A model generated the notes under the pieces. The model was not told the DNA's origin and ran no database searches. It saw only the letters and a program-made list of their open reading frames with translations. 64,000 nucleotides of DNA from Cohnella hashimotonis (GTDB lineage: Bacteria; Bacillota; Bacilli; Paenibacillales; Paenibacillaceae). Below, in pieces: positions 17,861-25,612 of the stretch. A program made the translations under genes and the position numbers. The stretch is from contig NZ_JAGRPV010000001.1 of NCBI RefSeq assembly GCF_030014955.1, positions 5,890,001-5,954,000 on the forward strand, read 5' to 3'. Each line of letters begins with the position of its first letter. Position 1 is the stretch's first letter.

Positions 17861-19150
17861 CTACCGACGCATACCGCCTCTGCCGCCACCACCGCCGCCA
17901 CCCATGTGCGATTCCGGCATTTCCGTGATTTGCTCGCCGTTAACCGTGACATCTCCGCCGTTCAATTGCGCCGTGCCATCCGCGTCGAATGAGGAAGTCG
18001 GCGCCGTCACTTTAATCGTACCGCCGTTCACGTAGAGATCGCCGTTGGAATCGAACGCGTCCGTGTCGCCGCTGCCCACGGTCACGTCCAGCGTGCCGCC
18101 GTTGACTACGATCGCCACGTCGCCCTCGGCCTTCTGCGCGGCATTAATGCCGTCGTCGTTCGCATACAGCGTGATCTGGCCGTCGTTGACGAGGATATAG
18201 TTGGCTTCGATGCCTTCTTCGCTTTTCGTAATGTTAATGGTGCCGCCGTCGATTTGTACCAGGCTGGTGCCCTGGATGCCGTCGTCTGCTGCGGCGATAT
18301 TCAGCGTGCCGCCCTTCATATAGATATATCCAAGCGTCGCATCATCTGCGTTTTCGCTGTGCAGACCATCCTTGCCCGAATCGATCGTGACCGCTCCGTC
18401 GTTGATCAGAATGGAATCGTTCGCCTCAAGCGAATCCGCAGCCGATTGAATGCTGTAGACGCCGCCCGTGATCTTGAGGTCGTCCTTCGACGAGATGCCG
18501 TTTCCTTCCTTCGATACGATGTCCAAGGTTCCGGTGCCGTTCAGCGTCAGATCCGATCGGGAGAAAATGACCGCATCCAGATTGGTTTCCCCGTCCGCCG
18601 CATAAGTGCCGGTAACCTCCATATGATTCGTGCCGTCGGCGGAGGTCACGAATACTTTGTCCGCTGCCTTTACATAGATGGCAGGCGCGTCCGCATTGAC
18701 GATGCTGACGCCGTCCAGGACGAGCTGCACCTTGGCATCGTCGGGCGCCTCGACGGTCACTGTCGCGTTCGTCGCCTCGCCGCTCAGAACGTAGACGCCC
18801 TCGGCATCGATCGTTACGTCATTGCCGCTCTCCAGTTTAACTTGCGTGGCACCCGTCAGATCCGCAGTCTGCGCCAGATCCCGGTCGCTGAACATCGTCG
18901 ATGTGTCCAGCTTGGTCGTCGCGGCTGCCGACGTACCGCCGGATGATGCTGCCGTGCTTGTCGTGGACGTTGTTGCGGATGGCGTGCTCGCTGATTGCGT
19001 GCTTGCCTCCTGCGTGCTGGTCGTGCTGGCTGCTTGCGTAGCCGCGGCATTCCCGCTGCCGCTTTGCCCCTGGGAACATCCTGCGATCGTCGCGCTCAGC
19101 AATACGGCCATCGTCACGGTGCTTAAGGTCTTTGCTTTTTTCAATTTCAT
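17861..19150 (-). CDS. Carbohydrate-binding lipoprotein (Cthe_2159-like beta-helix)
   Basis: A 429-residue lipoprotein. The lipobox TIAGC gives Cys25, followed by a Ser/Thr/Ala-rich linker to about residue 80. The rest is a repetitive parallel beta-helix with DGI, NGG and NDG turns (for example LEANDSILINDGAVTIDSG and GIEANYILVNDGQITLY). This matches the DUF4353 carbohydrate-binding family, whose characterised member Cthe_2159 binds polygalacturonate and cellulose. It ends in a Gly-rich Arg tail. GAGGAG precedes the ATG. It is a single-gene unit with its own terminator. A pectin-binding surface protein fits the beta-helix protein in the operon at 5308, though that link is inference. Confidence 0.82.
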   Translation of the reverse strand: MKLKKAKTLSTVTMAVLLSATIAGCSQGQSGSGNAAATQAASTTSTQEASTQSASTPSATTSTTSTAASSGGTSAAATTKLDTSTMFSDRDLAQTADLTGATQVKLESGNDVTIDAEGVYVLSGEATNATVTVEAPDDAKVQLVLDGVSIVNADAPAIYVKAADKVFVTSADGTNHMEVTGTYAADGETNLDAVIFSRSDLTLNGTGTLDIVSKEGNGISSKDDLKITGGVYSIQSAADSLEANDSILINDGAVTIDSGKDGLHSENADDATLGYIYMKGGTLNIAAADDGIQGTSLVQIDGGTINITKSEEGIEANYILVNDGQITLYANDDGINAAQKAEGDVAIVVNGGTLDVTVGSGDTDAFDSNGDLYVNGGTIKVTAPTSSFDADGTAQLNGGDVTVNGEQITEMPESHMGGGGGGGRGGMRR

Positions 19151-19286
19151 TGATTAACACTCCTCGAAAGCTCGGTAGCGAGCATTTATTTATCAGACCG
19201 CGAATACCGCTTCATGTCTTACTTACATCATGCGGGCTGCGGCTTAAATCAACCTTAAAGATTAAAGCATCGCGTTCGCGCAGAAC

Positions 19287-19318
19287 AAAATCCCCTCAAA
19301 CGATTCGTTTGAGGGGAT
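19287..19318 (-). terminator. Terminator after the ankyrin gene
   Basis: A long near-perfect palindrome (14-bp arms ATCCCCTCAAACGA / TCGTTTGAGGGGAT) at 19290-19318, followed on the minus strand by TTTTG. It lies 20 bases after the ankyrin gene stop. Confidence 0.8.
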
Positions 19319-19337
19319 GCGGTAAGGGGGAGGCTGA

Positions 19338-19937
19338 TTACGCCCCCGCTTCGGTTAAAATGTCGGCGATTTCCCGGAAGCCTCTTTGCCGCGCATGCAT
19401 CAACGGCGTGAGTCCGTCTCTATCCGTGATATTTAAGTCGGCACCATGGCTAACCAGCAGCCTTACGATTTTTTGATGCTTTTCCCCGCCGTTGCCTAGA
19501 ATGACCGCCTCCAATAAGGCCGTCCATTGCAGATTGTTGATATGGTTCACATCGGTGTCCGAACGGCTGAGCAGTGCTTCGACAACCTCGACATGTCCGC
19601 GTTCCGAAGCGGGAATCACAGCGATTCCCCCGAACCGGTTCGTCAGTTTGGTATCGGCACCCGCGTCGATCGCGAGATTGACGATATCGAGAAACCCTTC
19701 CGCTCCGGCATACAAAAGCACATTATTTAAGCGGCGGTCGCGAATGTTGATGTCCGCACCCTTTTCAATAAGCGCCTTCACGACTTCCGCCCGATTGTTA
19801 TAGGTGGCTGCAAGGACGGCCGTTCTTCCGTCGCGATCCGTCGCGTTGATGTCCGCTCCTTCGCGGAGCAGCTTCAGCACGCTTTCCACGTCGCCCTTTT
19901 CTGCCGAGACGATCAATGGCTCGTTCACAATATTCAC
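19338..19937 (-). CDS. Ankyrin-repeat protein
   Basis: A 199-residue protein made almost wholly of about six ankyrin repeats of roughly 33 residues. The consensus is clear in LLREGADINATDRDGRTAVLAATYNNRAEVVKALIEKGADINIRD and in the C-terminal repeat ending RGFREIADILTEAGA. No signal peptide or membrane segment is present, so it is a cytosolic protein-binding scaffold. Bacterial proteins of this size and form are common in Bacillales and their partners are unknown. It follows hxlR by 22 bases on the same strand and may be co-transcribed with it. Confidence 0.88.
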   Translation of the reverse strand: MNIVNEPLIVSAEKGDVESVLKLLREGADINATDRDGRTAVLAATYNNRAEVVKALIEKGADINIRDRRLNNVLLYAGAEGFLDIVNLAIDAGADTKLTNRFGGIAVIPASERGHVEVVEALLSRSDTDVNHINNLQWTALLEAVILGNGGEKHQKIVRLLVSHGADLNITDRDGLTPLMHARQRGFREIADILTEAGA

Positions 19938-19959
19938 CTTCTTTTCTGCAAACCGATTA

Positions 19960-20352
19960 TCATGCGTCGGCTGCTGCGATCTCCGGACCCGTCTTGCCGT
20001 CTTTCCAGATCACTTGTTCGCCGTAATTTTTGCCCCAATTGTACATCATCTTCAGCACGGGGATGAGACTCTCGCCATATTCCGTCAACGTATACTCCAC
20101 CTTCGGCGGGACCACGGGATACACTTTGCGGAAAACCAGCCGGTCCTCCTCCAATTCGCGCAGCTGATTAGTCAGCATTTTTTGCGTAATGTGGGGAATC
20201 AGCTTTTTCAGCTCGCTGAACCGTTTCGTGCCTTCCAAACCGAGATGCCACAATATAATTAACTTCCACTTGCCGCCGATCACCGCCAGCGTCAGTTCCT
20301 TCTCGCAGTTGATCGTCGCCAAGTCGATTCGATCCTTGATTTCCGTCGCCAT
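19960..20352 (-). CDS. hxlR: HxlR-family transcriptional regulator
   Basis: A 130-residue winged-helix regulator. The HxlR signature is evident: [52 protein letters not shown], and the [12 protein letters not shown] wing. The ATG at 20352 has GAGGAGG seven bases upstream; an ATG six bases earlier has no room for a ribosome site. The conserved Cys18 near the N-terminus is the residue by which HxlR-type regulators sense formaldehyde or electrophiles. It lies downstream of hxlA-hxlB on the same strand. In Bacillus subtilis hxlR is instead divergent from hxlAB. The gene symbol rests on this context. Confidence 0.85.
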   Translation of the reverse strand: MATEIKDRIDLATINCEKELTLAVIGGKWKLIILWHLGLEGTKRFSELKKLIPHITQKMLTNQLRELEEDRLVFRKVYPVVPPKVEYTLTEYGESLIPVLKMMYNWGKNYGEQVIWKDGKTGPEIAAADA

Positions 20353-20431
20353 CGTCATCCCTCCTCATGGCAGTATACAACGAGCGATTACAGGATGTAA
20401 AAGCTTATACCTTCCATTTGGAAACTAAAGA

Positions 20432-20461
20432 ACAGCCCTCGCCATGTGCGGCGAGGACTGT
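20432..20461 (-). terminator. Terminator after hxlB
   Basis: 12-bp arms ACAGCCCTCGCC / GGCGAGGACTGT with one mismatch and a six-base loop, then CTTT on the minus strand. It lies between hxlB and hxlR and would partly separate the regulator from the hxlAB transcript. Confidence 0.65.
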
Positions 20462-20488
20462 CCGTTAATCGAGCGGTTGGCGTGCCGC

Positions 20489-21046
20489 TTATTCCAGGTT
20501 GGCATGCCTGCCGTACATCCGGCCGGTGTCCTGTCCCTGCTTCTCCATCATCCTGAGAATGACCGCGTCGTAAAAGATCAACATCGTCTGTTCGAACAGC
20601 GAAGCCATCGGCTGAATGGTCGTATAGCTGCCGCTCGCTTGATCTTTGGGCGATCCGGGCAGCCTGACCACCGCGTCCGCTAGGCTTCCGATCGTAGACT
20701 CGGGCGCGATTGTGACGGCCACGACGGATGCGCCGAGGCTTTTGGCTTTTTGGGCCATCGGGATCAAGCTTTTCGTTTCCCCCGAGCCCGTACCGATGAT
20801 CAGCACATCGCCTTCGCCGATGCCGGGCGTGATCGTTTCGCCGACCACATACGCGTTGGCCCCGGTGTGCATCAGACGCATGGCGAATGCCCGTCCCATC
20901 AGGCCCGATCTGCCTGCGCCGGCGACGAACACATGGTTCGATTGCAAAATGAGGTCCGCCAGTGTCTCGGCTTCCGCATCGGCGATCTGCTCGGCCGAAC
21001 GCTGGAGCTCCTTGACGATCTCGGCGACGTATTGGATCGCTTCCAT
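20489..21046 (-). CDS. hxlB: 6-phospho-3-hexuloisomerase
   Basis: A 185-residue SIS-domain enzyme that converts D-arabino-hex-3-ulose 6-phosphate to fructose 6-phosphate, the second step of formaldehyde fixation in the ribulose monophosphate pathway. The diagnostic segments VFVAGAGRSGLMGRAFAMRL, GETITPGIGEGDVLI and IGTGSGETKSL are all present, as is the PGSPKDQ loop. Length matches the family. It starts four bases after hxlA, so the two are a translationally linked pair. The role is formaldehyde detoxification and carbon entry in the cytosol. Confidence 0.95.
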   Translation of the reverse strand: MEAIQYVAEIVKELQRSAEQIADAEAETLADLILQSNHVFVAGAGRSGLMGRAFAMRLMHTGANAYVVGETITPGIGEGDVLIIGTGSGETKSLIPMAQKAKSLGASVVAVTIAPESTIGSLADAVVRLPGSPKDQASGSYTTIQPMASLFEQTMLIFYDAVILRMMEKQGQDTGRMYGRHANLE

Positions 21047-21050
21047 GCGT

Positions 21051-21683
21051 TTAGGCCCGGCCGACCAGTTTTTTCATTTCGGCCGCCGTCGCCTTCTTGT
21101 CCGACTGGCCGGTGATGCCGCCGCCGACAATGACCAGATCCGGCTGGGCTTTGATGACTTCCGGCAGGGTGTCAAGCTTGATGCCGCCGGCGATCGCCGT
21201 TTTGGCTTGCTTGACGACGCGTTTGATCGCCGCAAGCTCCTCAAAGGAGTTTTTGCCTTCGGCCTGATGGTCGTAACCGGAGTGCACGCAGATGTAATCA
21301 ACGCCGAGCGCGTCGATTTCTTGCGCTCTGCCTTCGATGTCCTTCACGTTGATCATGTCGACCATGATCTTTCTGTTTTGCTTGCGGGCTTCCTCGACGG
21401 CGCCTCGAATCGTCGAATCATCCGATACGCCCAGCACGGTGATAATATCCGCGCCCGCTTCGGATGCCTTCATGACCTCGTAGCCGCCGGCATCCATGAT
21501 TTTCAGATCGGCCAGCACGCGCAGCGACGGGAATGCCTCTTTAATTTCCTTTACCGCTCGCAGCCCTTCGTTGATGACGACAGGCGTGCCGATTTCCACG
21601 ATATCTATATGATCCGCCACTTCCGCAACGACTTGCTTCGCTCCGGCAATATCTACAAGATCCAGCGCCAATTGAAGTTCCAT
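21051..21683 (-). CDS. hxlA: 3-hexulose-6-phosphate synthase
   Basis: A 210-residue TIM-barrel aldolase of the orotidine-decarboxylase superfamily, condensing formaldehyde with ribulose 5-phosphate. Signature elements are MELQLALDLVD, IVEIGTPVVINEG, LADLKIMDAGGYE (the catalytic D-x-K-x-x-D motif), and the phosphate-binding VAGGIK-like end segment (AIAGGIKLDTLPEV, VIVGGGITG). AAGGAGAG precedes the ATG. A weak promoter can be read upstream (TTGACT, 17 bases, TAATCA on the minus strand). It is the first gene of the hxlA-hxlB unit, with hxlR following after a hairpin. Confidence 0.95.
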   Translation of the reverse strand: MELQLALDLVDIAGAKQVVAEVADHIDIVEIGTPVVINEGLRAVKEIKEAFPSLRVLADLKIMDAGGYEVMKASEAGADIITVLGVSDDSTIRGAVEEARKQNRKIMVDMINVKDIEGRAQEIDALGVDYICVHSGYDHQAEGKNSFEELAAIKRVVKQAKTAIAGGIKLDTLPEVIKAQPDLVIVGGGITGQSDKKATAAEMKKLVGRA

Positions 21684-21865
21684 GGAATGATCTCTCCTTC
21701 AGGATGAATGTGCTTGATTAGCTCTAGCCCATTGTAGAGTCAACGTTCCATTTGCGTAAGTAGGCACTTTCGCGTGAGGGAGTTACCTGGAGGAAACTAT
21801 AGCGCGGCAAAATACGGCCGGCGAGCGTCTGTGCGCTCCCGAACGGCGTAGCCAGCTGGGCCGAT

Positions 21866-21970
21866 GTGGCTGGGGGCTCGGTGGCTGGGGGCTGGAGTGG
21901 CTCGGGCTCGGTGGCTGGGGTAACAGTGTGGCTGGGTGCTCGGTGGCTGGGGGCTGGCTGGAGTGGCTGC
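21866..21970. repeat. G-rich imperfect minisatellite
   Basis: Imperfect repeats of GGCTGGGGGCT and GCTCGGTGGCTGGG fill about 105 bases. Several runs of three to five G could allow G-quadruplex formation. It lies in the 834-base gene-free gap between hxlA and the secreted-protein gene at 22518. The same gap holds two structured repeat elements and a terminator; no convincing gene is present. Confidence 0.7.
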
Positions 21971-21989
21971 GGCGGTTGCGACCGTACGA

Positions 21990-22190
21990 CGGTGGGTAGC
22001 GGACATAGGAGCCCTTATTTTGTGAATAAGCGGTCCATTTGCGGCGGTAGCGGACAGGAGGTACGTTATTTAGCCCAATGATGGACAAAACGGCTCGCAT
22101 TTCCGAAAATAGCGGATTCTGAGTCCGCGGGTGAATGGAAATGCGAGAATTGCGCAGAAATAGCGGATCGTGTGTCCAATCGCATGGAAC
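21990..22190. repeat. Structured repeat element, TAGCGGA class
   Basis: Four occurrences of TAGCGGA at 21997, 22048, 22110 and 22161 are spaced 51, 62 and 51 bases. The third is a self-complementary hairpin, GCGGATTCTGAGTCCGC. Each motif is followed or preceded by a TATTT-type segment. The spacing nearly copies that of the CTGCA-class element immediately downstream (51, 61), although the sequence differs, so the two look like sequence classes of one structural family. Confidence 0.6.
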
Positions 22191-22257
22191 GGCTTTGTGT
22201 GACGGTCCGGGTAGAAAGCACCCTCGCTGCCGTTGATCAGAACCGGGTCCTCCCGGG

Positions 22258-22441
22258 CAAAACTGCAAAAATACATCTATTTCGCCTGATATGAACCATT
22301 TCATAGCGGATACCTGCAAATATGCATCTATTTCGTTGTCTCGTGCGATTGCCGCCTCCTTCTTCGAGATTTACCTGATTATTTGCAGGTATTTCATCGA
22401 ACGCCGCTGCTCGGCAGAAAATAGATGCAAAATTGCAGGTG
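22258..22441. repeat. Dispersed structured repeat, copy A (CTGCA class)
   Basis: This is the first of three related copies (others at 41425 and 49840). Core motif ACCTGCAAATATGCATCT occurs twice 51 bases apart (CTGCA at 22263 and 22314). An inner hairpin ACCTG-ATTATTTG-CAGGT comes next at 22374, and then the reverse motif ATAGATGCAAAATTGCAGG at 22421. The second and fourth motifs are complementary and could enclose the inner hairpin. Confidence 0.75.
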
Positions 22442-22464
22442 CGCGCCGCACGCGACATTCGATG

Positions 22465-22494
22465 TAAAAAAAGAACGCCCTGTATAGGACGTTC
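22465..22494 (-). terminator. Terminator of the glycan-locus operon
   Basis: The stem GAACGTCC / GGGCGTTC (one G-U pair) with a six-base loop at 22473-22494 is followed on the minus strand by TTTTTTTAC. It lies 24 bases after the last gene of the operon. Confidence 0.85.
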
Positions 22495-22517
22495 TCATCA
22501 TACAAACGATAATAAAC

Positions 22518-25500
22518 TTAACCGTATTCGAACGCATCGATCACAACGTTATAATCGGTCGCCGCAGCGTTTTTCGTCCGGTCGACTTCCACCTTGACGG
22601 TGTGCGAGCCGGGCGCCAGATCGGCCGTGCTGTAGACGATCTGCTGATATTTCTTGGCCGCGCTGTACAGATCGACCGTGCGGACCAGCTTGCCGTCCAC
22701 ATAAATGTTGGCCCGGCCTTCGTTCGAGCCGAAGCCGCTGATCACTCGAACGGCCGTGCCGGTGAACGTCAGCTGCGCGTTGTTGCCGGCGGCGCTGCCG
22801 AACGTCTCCGTGCCCGCGTAATCTGACGTGTCCGACCACTGCCCCCAGCCGCCGGTGTACGCGACGGATGCGTGGCGGTCGTCCACCTTGGTCGCGAGCG
22901 ACGTGCCGTACTCGAACCGGTCGATGACGACGTTCGCGTTGGTCGAGGCGGCGTTTTTTGTCCCTTTGACGACGACCTTGACCGTATGCGCAGCGTCCGT
23001 CAGCCCCGTTTTCGCAAACAGCACCTGGCGGTACCGCGCATCCGGCGCGTACAAATCGACGTCGGACGCTTGCAGCACGCCGTCGACGTAGAAGTCGGCT
23101 TTGCCCTGGTTGCCGCCGTACTTGCCGATGACCCGGATCTGGCTGCCGGTGAACGAGAATTGCGCATAACCGCCCGCCGTGTAGTTGAACTTCTCGGTCG
23201 CCGCATGATCGAGCTTGTCGCCGTCCCAGTTGTTCCAGGCTCCGCTATAGGTGACGGCAGCGTCCCGATCGTCGACGTATTTGGTCTGCAGCTTCGCCGG
23301 CGCGCCCGCGGCGCTCCAGTTCACCGTCACCGTCACGCCGCCGGGATCGTTCCAGTATTTGACCAGCGCCGACTTGCTCTCGTCGTCCCATTCCTGCGAA
23401 TACAGCGTGCTGCGGCCGCTGCCGTTCACCGCCGTCGCGAGCTGCGGCACGAGGCCGTCCTTGCTTAAGATACGGATCGCGCCAAGCGCATTCGAAGCGC
23501 CTTTGGCCGTAACGACGGTGCTCGAAGCGCTCTCGGCGATCGCCGGATTGTTGCCTTGCGCGAACAGCACGCGGGGAATCGTCGTCACGGCGATGCCGGA
23601 GACGTCCTTCAGCAGCGCCGACTTGCCTGGCGCGACCTTGCGCGTCGTGACGACCTGAAGGTCCGGGTCGAGCACGTCGATGTATTTGCCCGTCTCCACG
23701 GCCGTGCCGCTGATCGAATAAATGCCTTTGTACGGGCCTCTCGTATAGGCAATCGCGTTTTGGACGCTCACCGACACGCTCTTGTAGACGGCGCCGATAT
23801 TTTGCATGATGTTAAACATCTTGGAGCTGCCGCCGGCGCTGTTCCCGAAATAATACGGATCGATGCCGAAGTAGACGAACTTCCCGGTTCCGTAGCTTTT
23901 CTCGAACGCGACCGTCGTCGTCCCCTGCTTATACATCGGCGTGAAGCTGCCGCCCGTATATCCGATGTAGCCGACGCCGGACGTCGAAGGCAGCGAGCCG
24001 ATGCCGGCAGCCAGCGCCGATCCGGCTTCCGCCGACAGCGTCGCGTTCGACAGCGTGCCGGCCGTGCGGCCGGTCGCGCCGATGCCGAACAAGCTGAGCA
24101 AGTGATCCTGGGGACTTGCGTAGCTGCTGCCGCCCGAGTTCCACCATTGGTTCGGCGTATTCTCGTACGGCGTGCGCCCGCCGAAGTAAACGACGATGCC
24201 GCCGCCGTTCACATAATCCCGCAGCTTGATATTGTAGGCGCTGCTTTGCGGCTTCATGAGATCGTAGCTCACGTAGACGACGTCGAATTGGCTGAGTGGG
24301 TTCGCAGCGGCCGTAATTCCTTCGAGCGGCACGCCGTCGATCAGGAAGCCGCGGTGCAGCAGCGGCATCGCGAGCGAATAAACGCTGTCCTGATTGGCCG
24401 TATTGCCCGGGCCGCCCGCCTGCCAGTTCGTCGTATCCGAGATCAGGATGCCGGCCTTCAGCGGATGGTTGGACGTCGCGATCGCGCTTGTGTAATTATG
24501 CATGTCGTTCAAAACCGTAATCTCGTTCGCCATCGCGGTCTTGAAGCTCTCCGGCGCTTCGTTCTCGTCGATGCCCATAATCCGTTCCGGCCAGATCGGG
24601 ATCTCGAACCGGTACGCATTCGGCTGCGATACGGCGGCCGCCAGCTGGTGGGCGTTCATGTCCGCCAGCCAATCCCATGACTTGGCCGCATAGCCGTCGC
24701 CCTTCGGGTCGATGATGAGCGCGACGTCCTTGCCCGGATTCGCCCGGCCGAGCTGCGCGAAGTAGCTGTAATCCAGATATCCGTTTTCGAAGGGCAGCGA
24801 TACGGACGCGCCCTCGTACAGCACGCCGCCCTCCATCGTGTTGGACCATGCTTGCCCGACGATGCCGTCGACATTGGCGTTCGCCAATCCTTCCTGGCCC
24901 GCGTACGGGTTTTTCCAGGGGAAATACGAGAGCTGGCTGTGCGCGGCGATATACGTTTTGACGGTCGGATAGTTGGTCTTGATATAGCCGAGGACGGCGT
25001 CGATCTCCCGCTGCAGCAAGTAGTTCCGCAGCTTCGACGCTTTGAGGAAATTGGCTTCGCTGCCGGCCGGGTTGGCCCACGCCGTGCCGTAATAGGCGAG
25101 CCATTCGGCTTTGAACGCGTCCTCGTAGCCCGCGTCGCCGAACAGCTCCGGCTCTTCCAGAATGATCGTCGTCGCGCCCTTGCCGATCGCTTTGACCGCC
25201 TGGTCGCGGACGTAATCGTTCCAGCCTGCGGTGGGCGTCACATAGCTGTGCGTGCCCAGATGCTGCTTCAGGTTGCCCGCGGCGTCCTTCTGCACGATAT
25301 CGTAGTGCGTCGATCCATCGTAGAAGCCGCCGACATACCGGTTGTCAAAATCGTGGGTGAATGAAATCATCGCCATCTTTTCGTAGCCGGCGTTGCCGTA
25401 GTTCGTAATCGCATTTTCGTAAGGCTCCTTGTTGCTGATCAAATAAGGAGCCGCAGCGTCGACCGGCAGATGCAGATTGGTTCGATAGTCTTGCCCGGTC

Positions 25501-25601
25501 TGAAAAAAAGTGTAGGCGTTCGCCTGCGCGGCGACGGCGCTCTGCGACAGCGCCGCGACTGCGACCGCGGCTGTCGCCAGCTTACGAATGGACTTTTTCA
25601 T
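22518..25601 (-). CDS. Secreted protein, candidate new glycosidase family (EEPE motif)
   Basis: A 1027-residue exported protein with a signal peptide of about 28 residues and no anchor. Residues 60-345 look like a TIM-type barrel and carry IILEEPELFGDAGYEDAFK (EEPE at 149-152), VDGIVGQAWSNT (244-255), YLDYSYFA, ALIIDPKGD and WPER (337-340). Residues 380-600 resemble a class I amidotransferase-like (beta-galactosidase trimerisation type) domain, with LRDYVNGGGIVVYFGG. Two copies of a 120-residue beta-sandwich module, probably carbohydrate-binding, fill 776-899 and 906-1027. I do not recognise the family. The protein at 35856 is a clear homologue over the first 700 residues. Its ribosome site GAGGTGG overlaps the end of the beta-mannosidase gene, 12 bases upstream, so it is the last gene of the mannosidase operon. 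An endo-acting surface glycosidase is inferred. Confidence 0.75.
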   Translation of the reverse strand: MKKSIRKLATAAVAVAALSQSAVAAQANAYTFFQTGQDYRTNLHLPVDAAAPYLISNKEPYENAITNYGNAGYEKMAMISFTHDFDNRYVGGFYDGSTHYDIVQKDAAGNLKQHLGTHSYVTPTAGWNDYVRDQAVKAIGKGATTIILEEPELFGDAGYEDAFKAEWLAYYGTAWANPAGSEANFLKASKLRNYLLQREIDAVLGYIKTNYPTVKTYIAAHSQLSYFPWKNPYAGQEGLANANVDGIVGQAWSNTMEGGVLYEGASVSLPFENGYLDYSYFAQLGRANPGKDVALIIDPKGDGYAAKSWDWLADMNAHQLAAAVSQPNAYRFEIPIWPERIMGIDENEAPESFKTAMANEITVLNDMHNYTSAIATSNHPLKAGILISDTTNWQAGGPGNTANQDSVYSLAMPLLHRGFLIDGVPLEGITAAANPLSQFDVVYVSYDLMKPQSSAYNIKLRDYVNGGGIVVYFGGRTPYENTPNQWWNSGGSSYASPQDHLLSLFGIGATGRTAGTLSNATLSAEAGSALAAGIGSLPSTSGVGYIGYTGGSFTPMYKQGTTTVAFEKSYGTGKFVYFGIDPYYFGNSAGGSSKMFNIMQNIGAVYKSVSVSVQNAIAYTRGPYKGIYSISGTAVETGKYIDVLDPDLQVVTTRKVAPGKSALLKDVSGIAVTTIPRVLFAQGNNPAIAESASSTVVTAKGASNALGAIRILSKDGLVPQLATAVNGSGRSTLYSQEWDDESKSALVKYWNDPGGVTVTVNWSAAGAPAKLQTKYVDDRDAAVTYSGAWNNWDGDKLDHAATEKFNYTAGGYAQFSFTGSQIRVIGKYGGNQGKADFYVDGVLQASDVDLYAPDARYRQVLFAKTGLTDAAHTVKVVVKGTKNAASTNANVVIDRFEYGTSLATKVDDRHASVAYTGGWGQWSDTSDYAGTETFGSAAGNNAQLTFTGTAVRVISGFGSNEGRANIYVDGKLVRTVDLYSAAKKYQQIVYSTADLAPGSHTVKVEVDRTKNAAATDYNVVIDAFEYG

Positions 25602-25612
25602 TCACGGCCACC

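Noticed and set aside
21783..22319. Open frames over the TAGCGGA and CTGCA elements
   Set aside because: Translations only mirror the 51-base spacing (repeating NRCIFAG-like peptides); no conserved domain and the same elements recur in other gaps.
22258..22441. Possible CRISPR array
   Set aside because: Units are unequal in orientation and spacing, spacers are shared between distant copies, and no cas genes are near.
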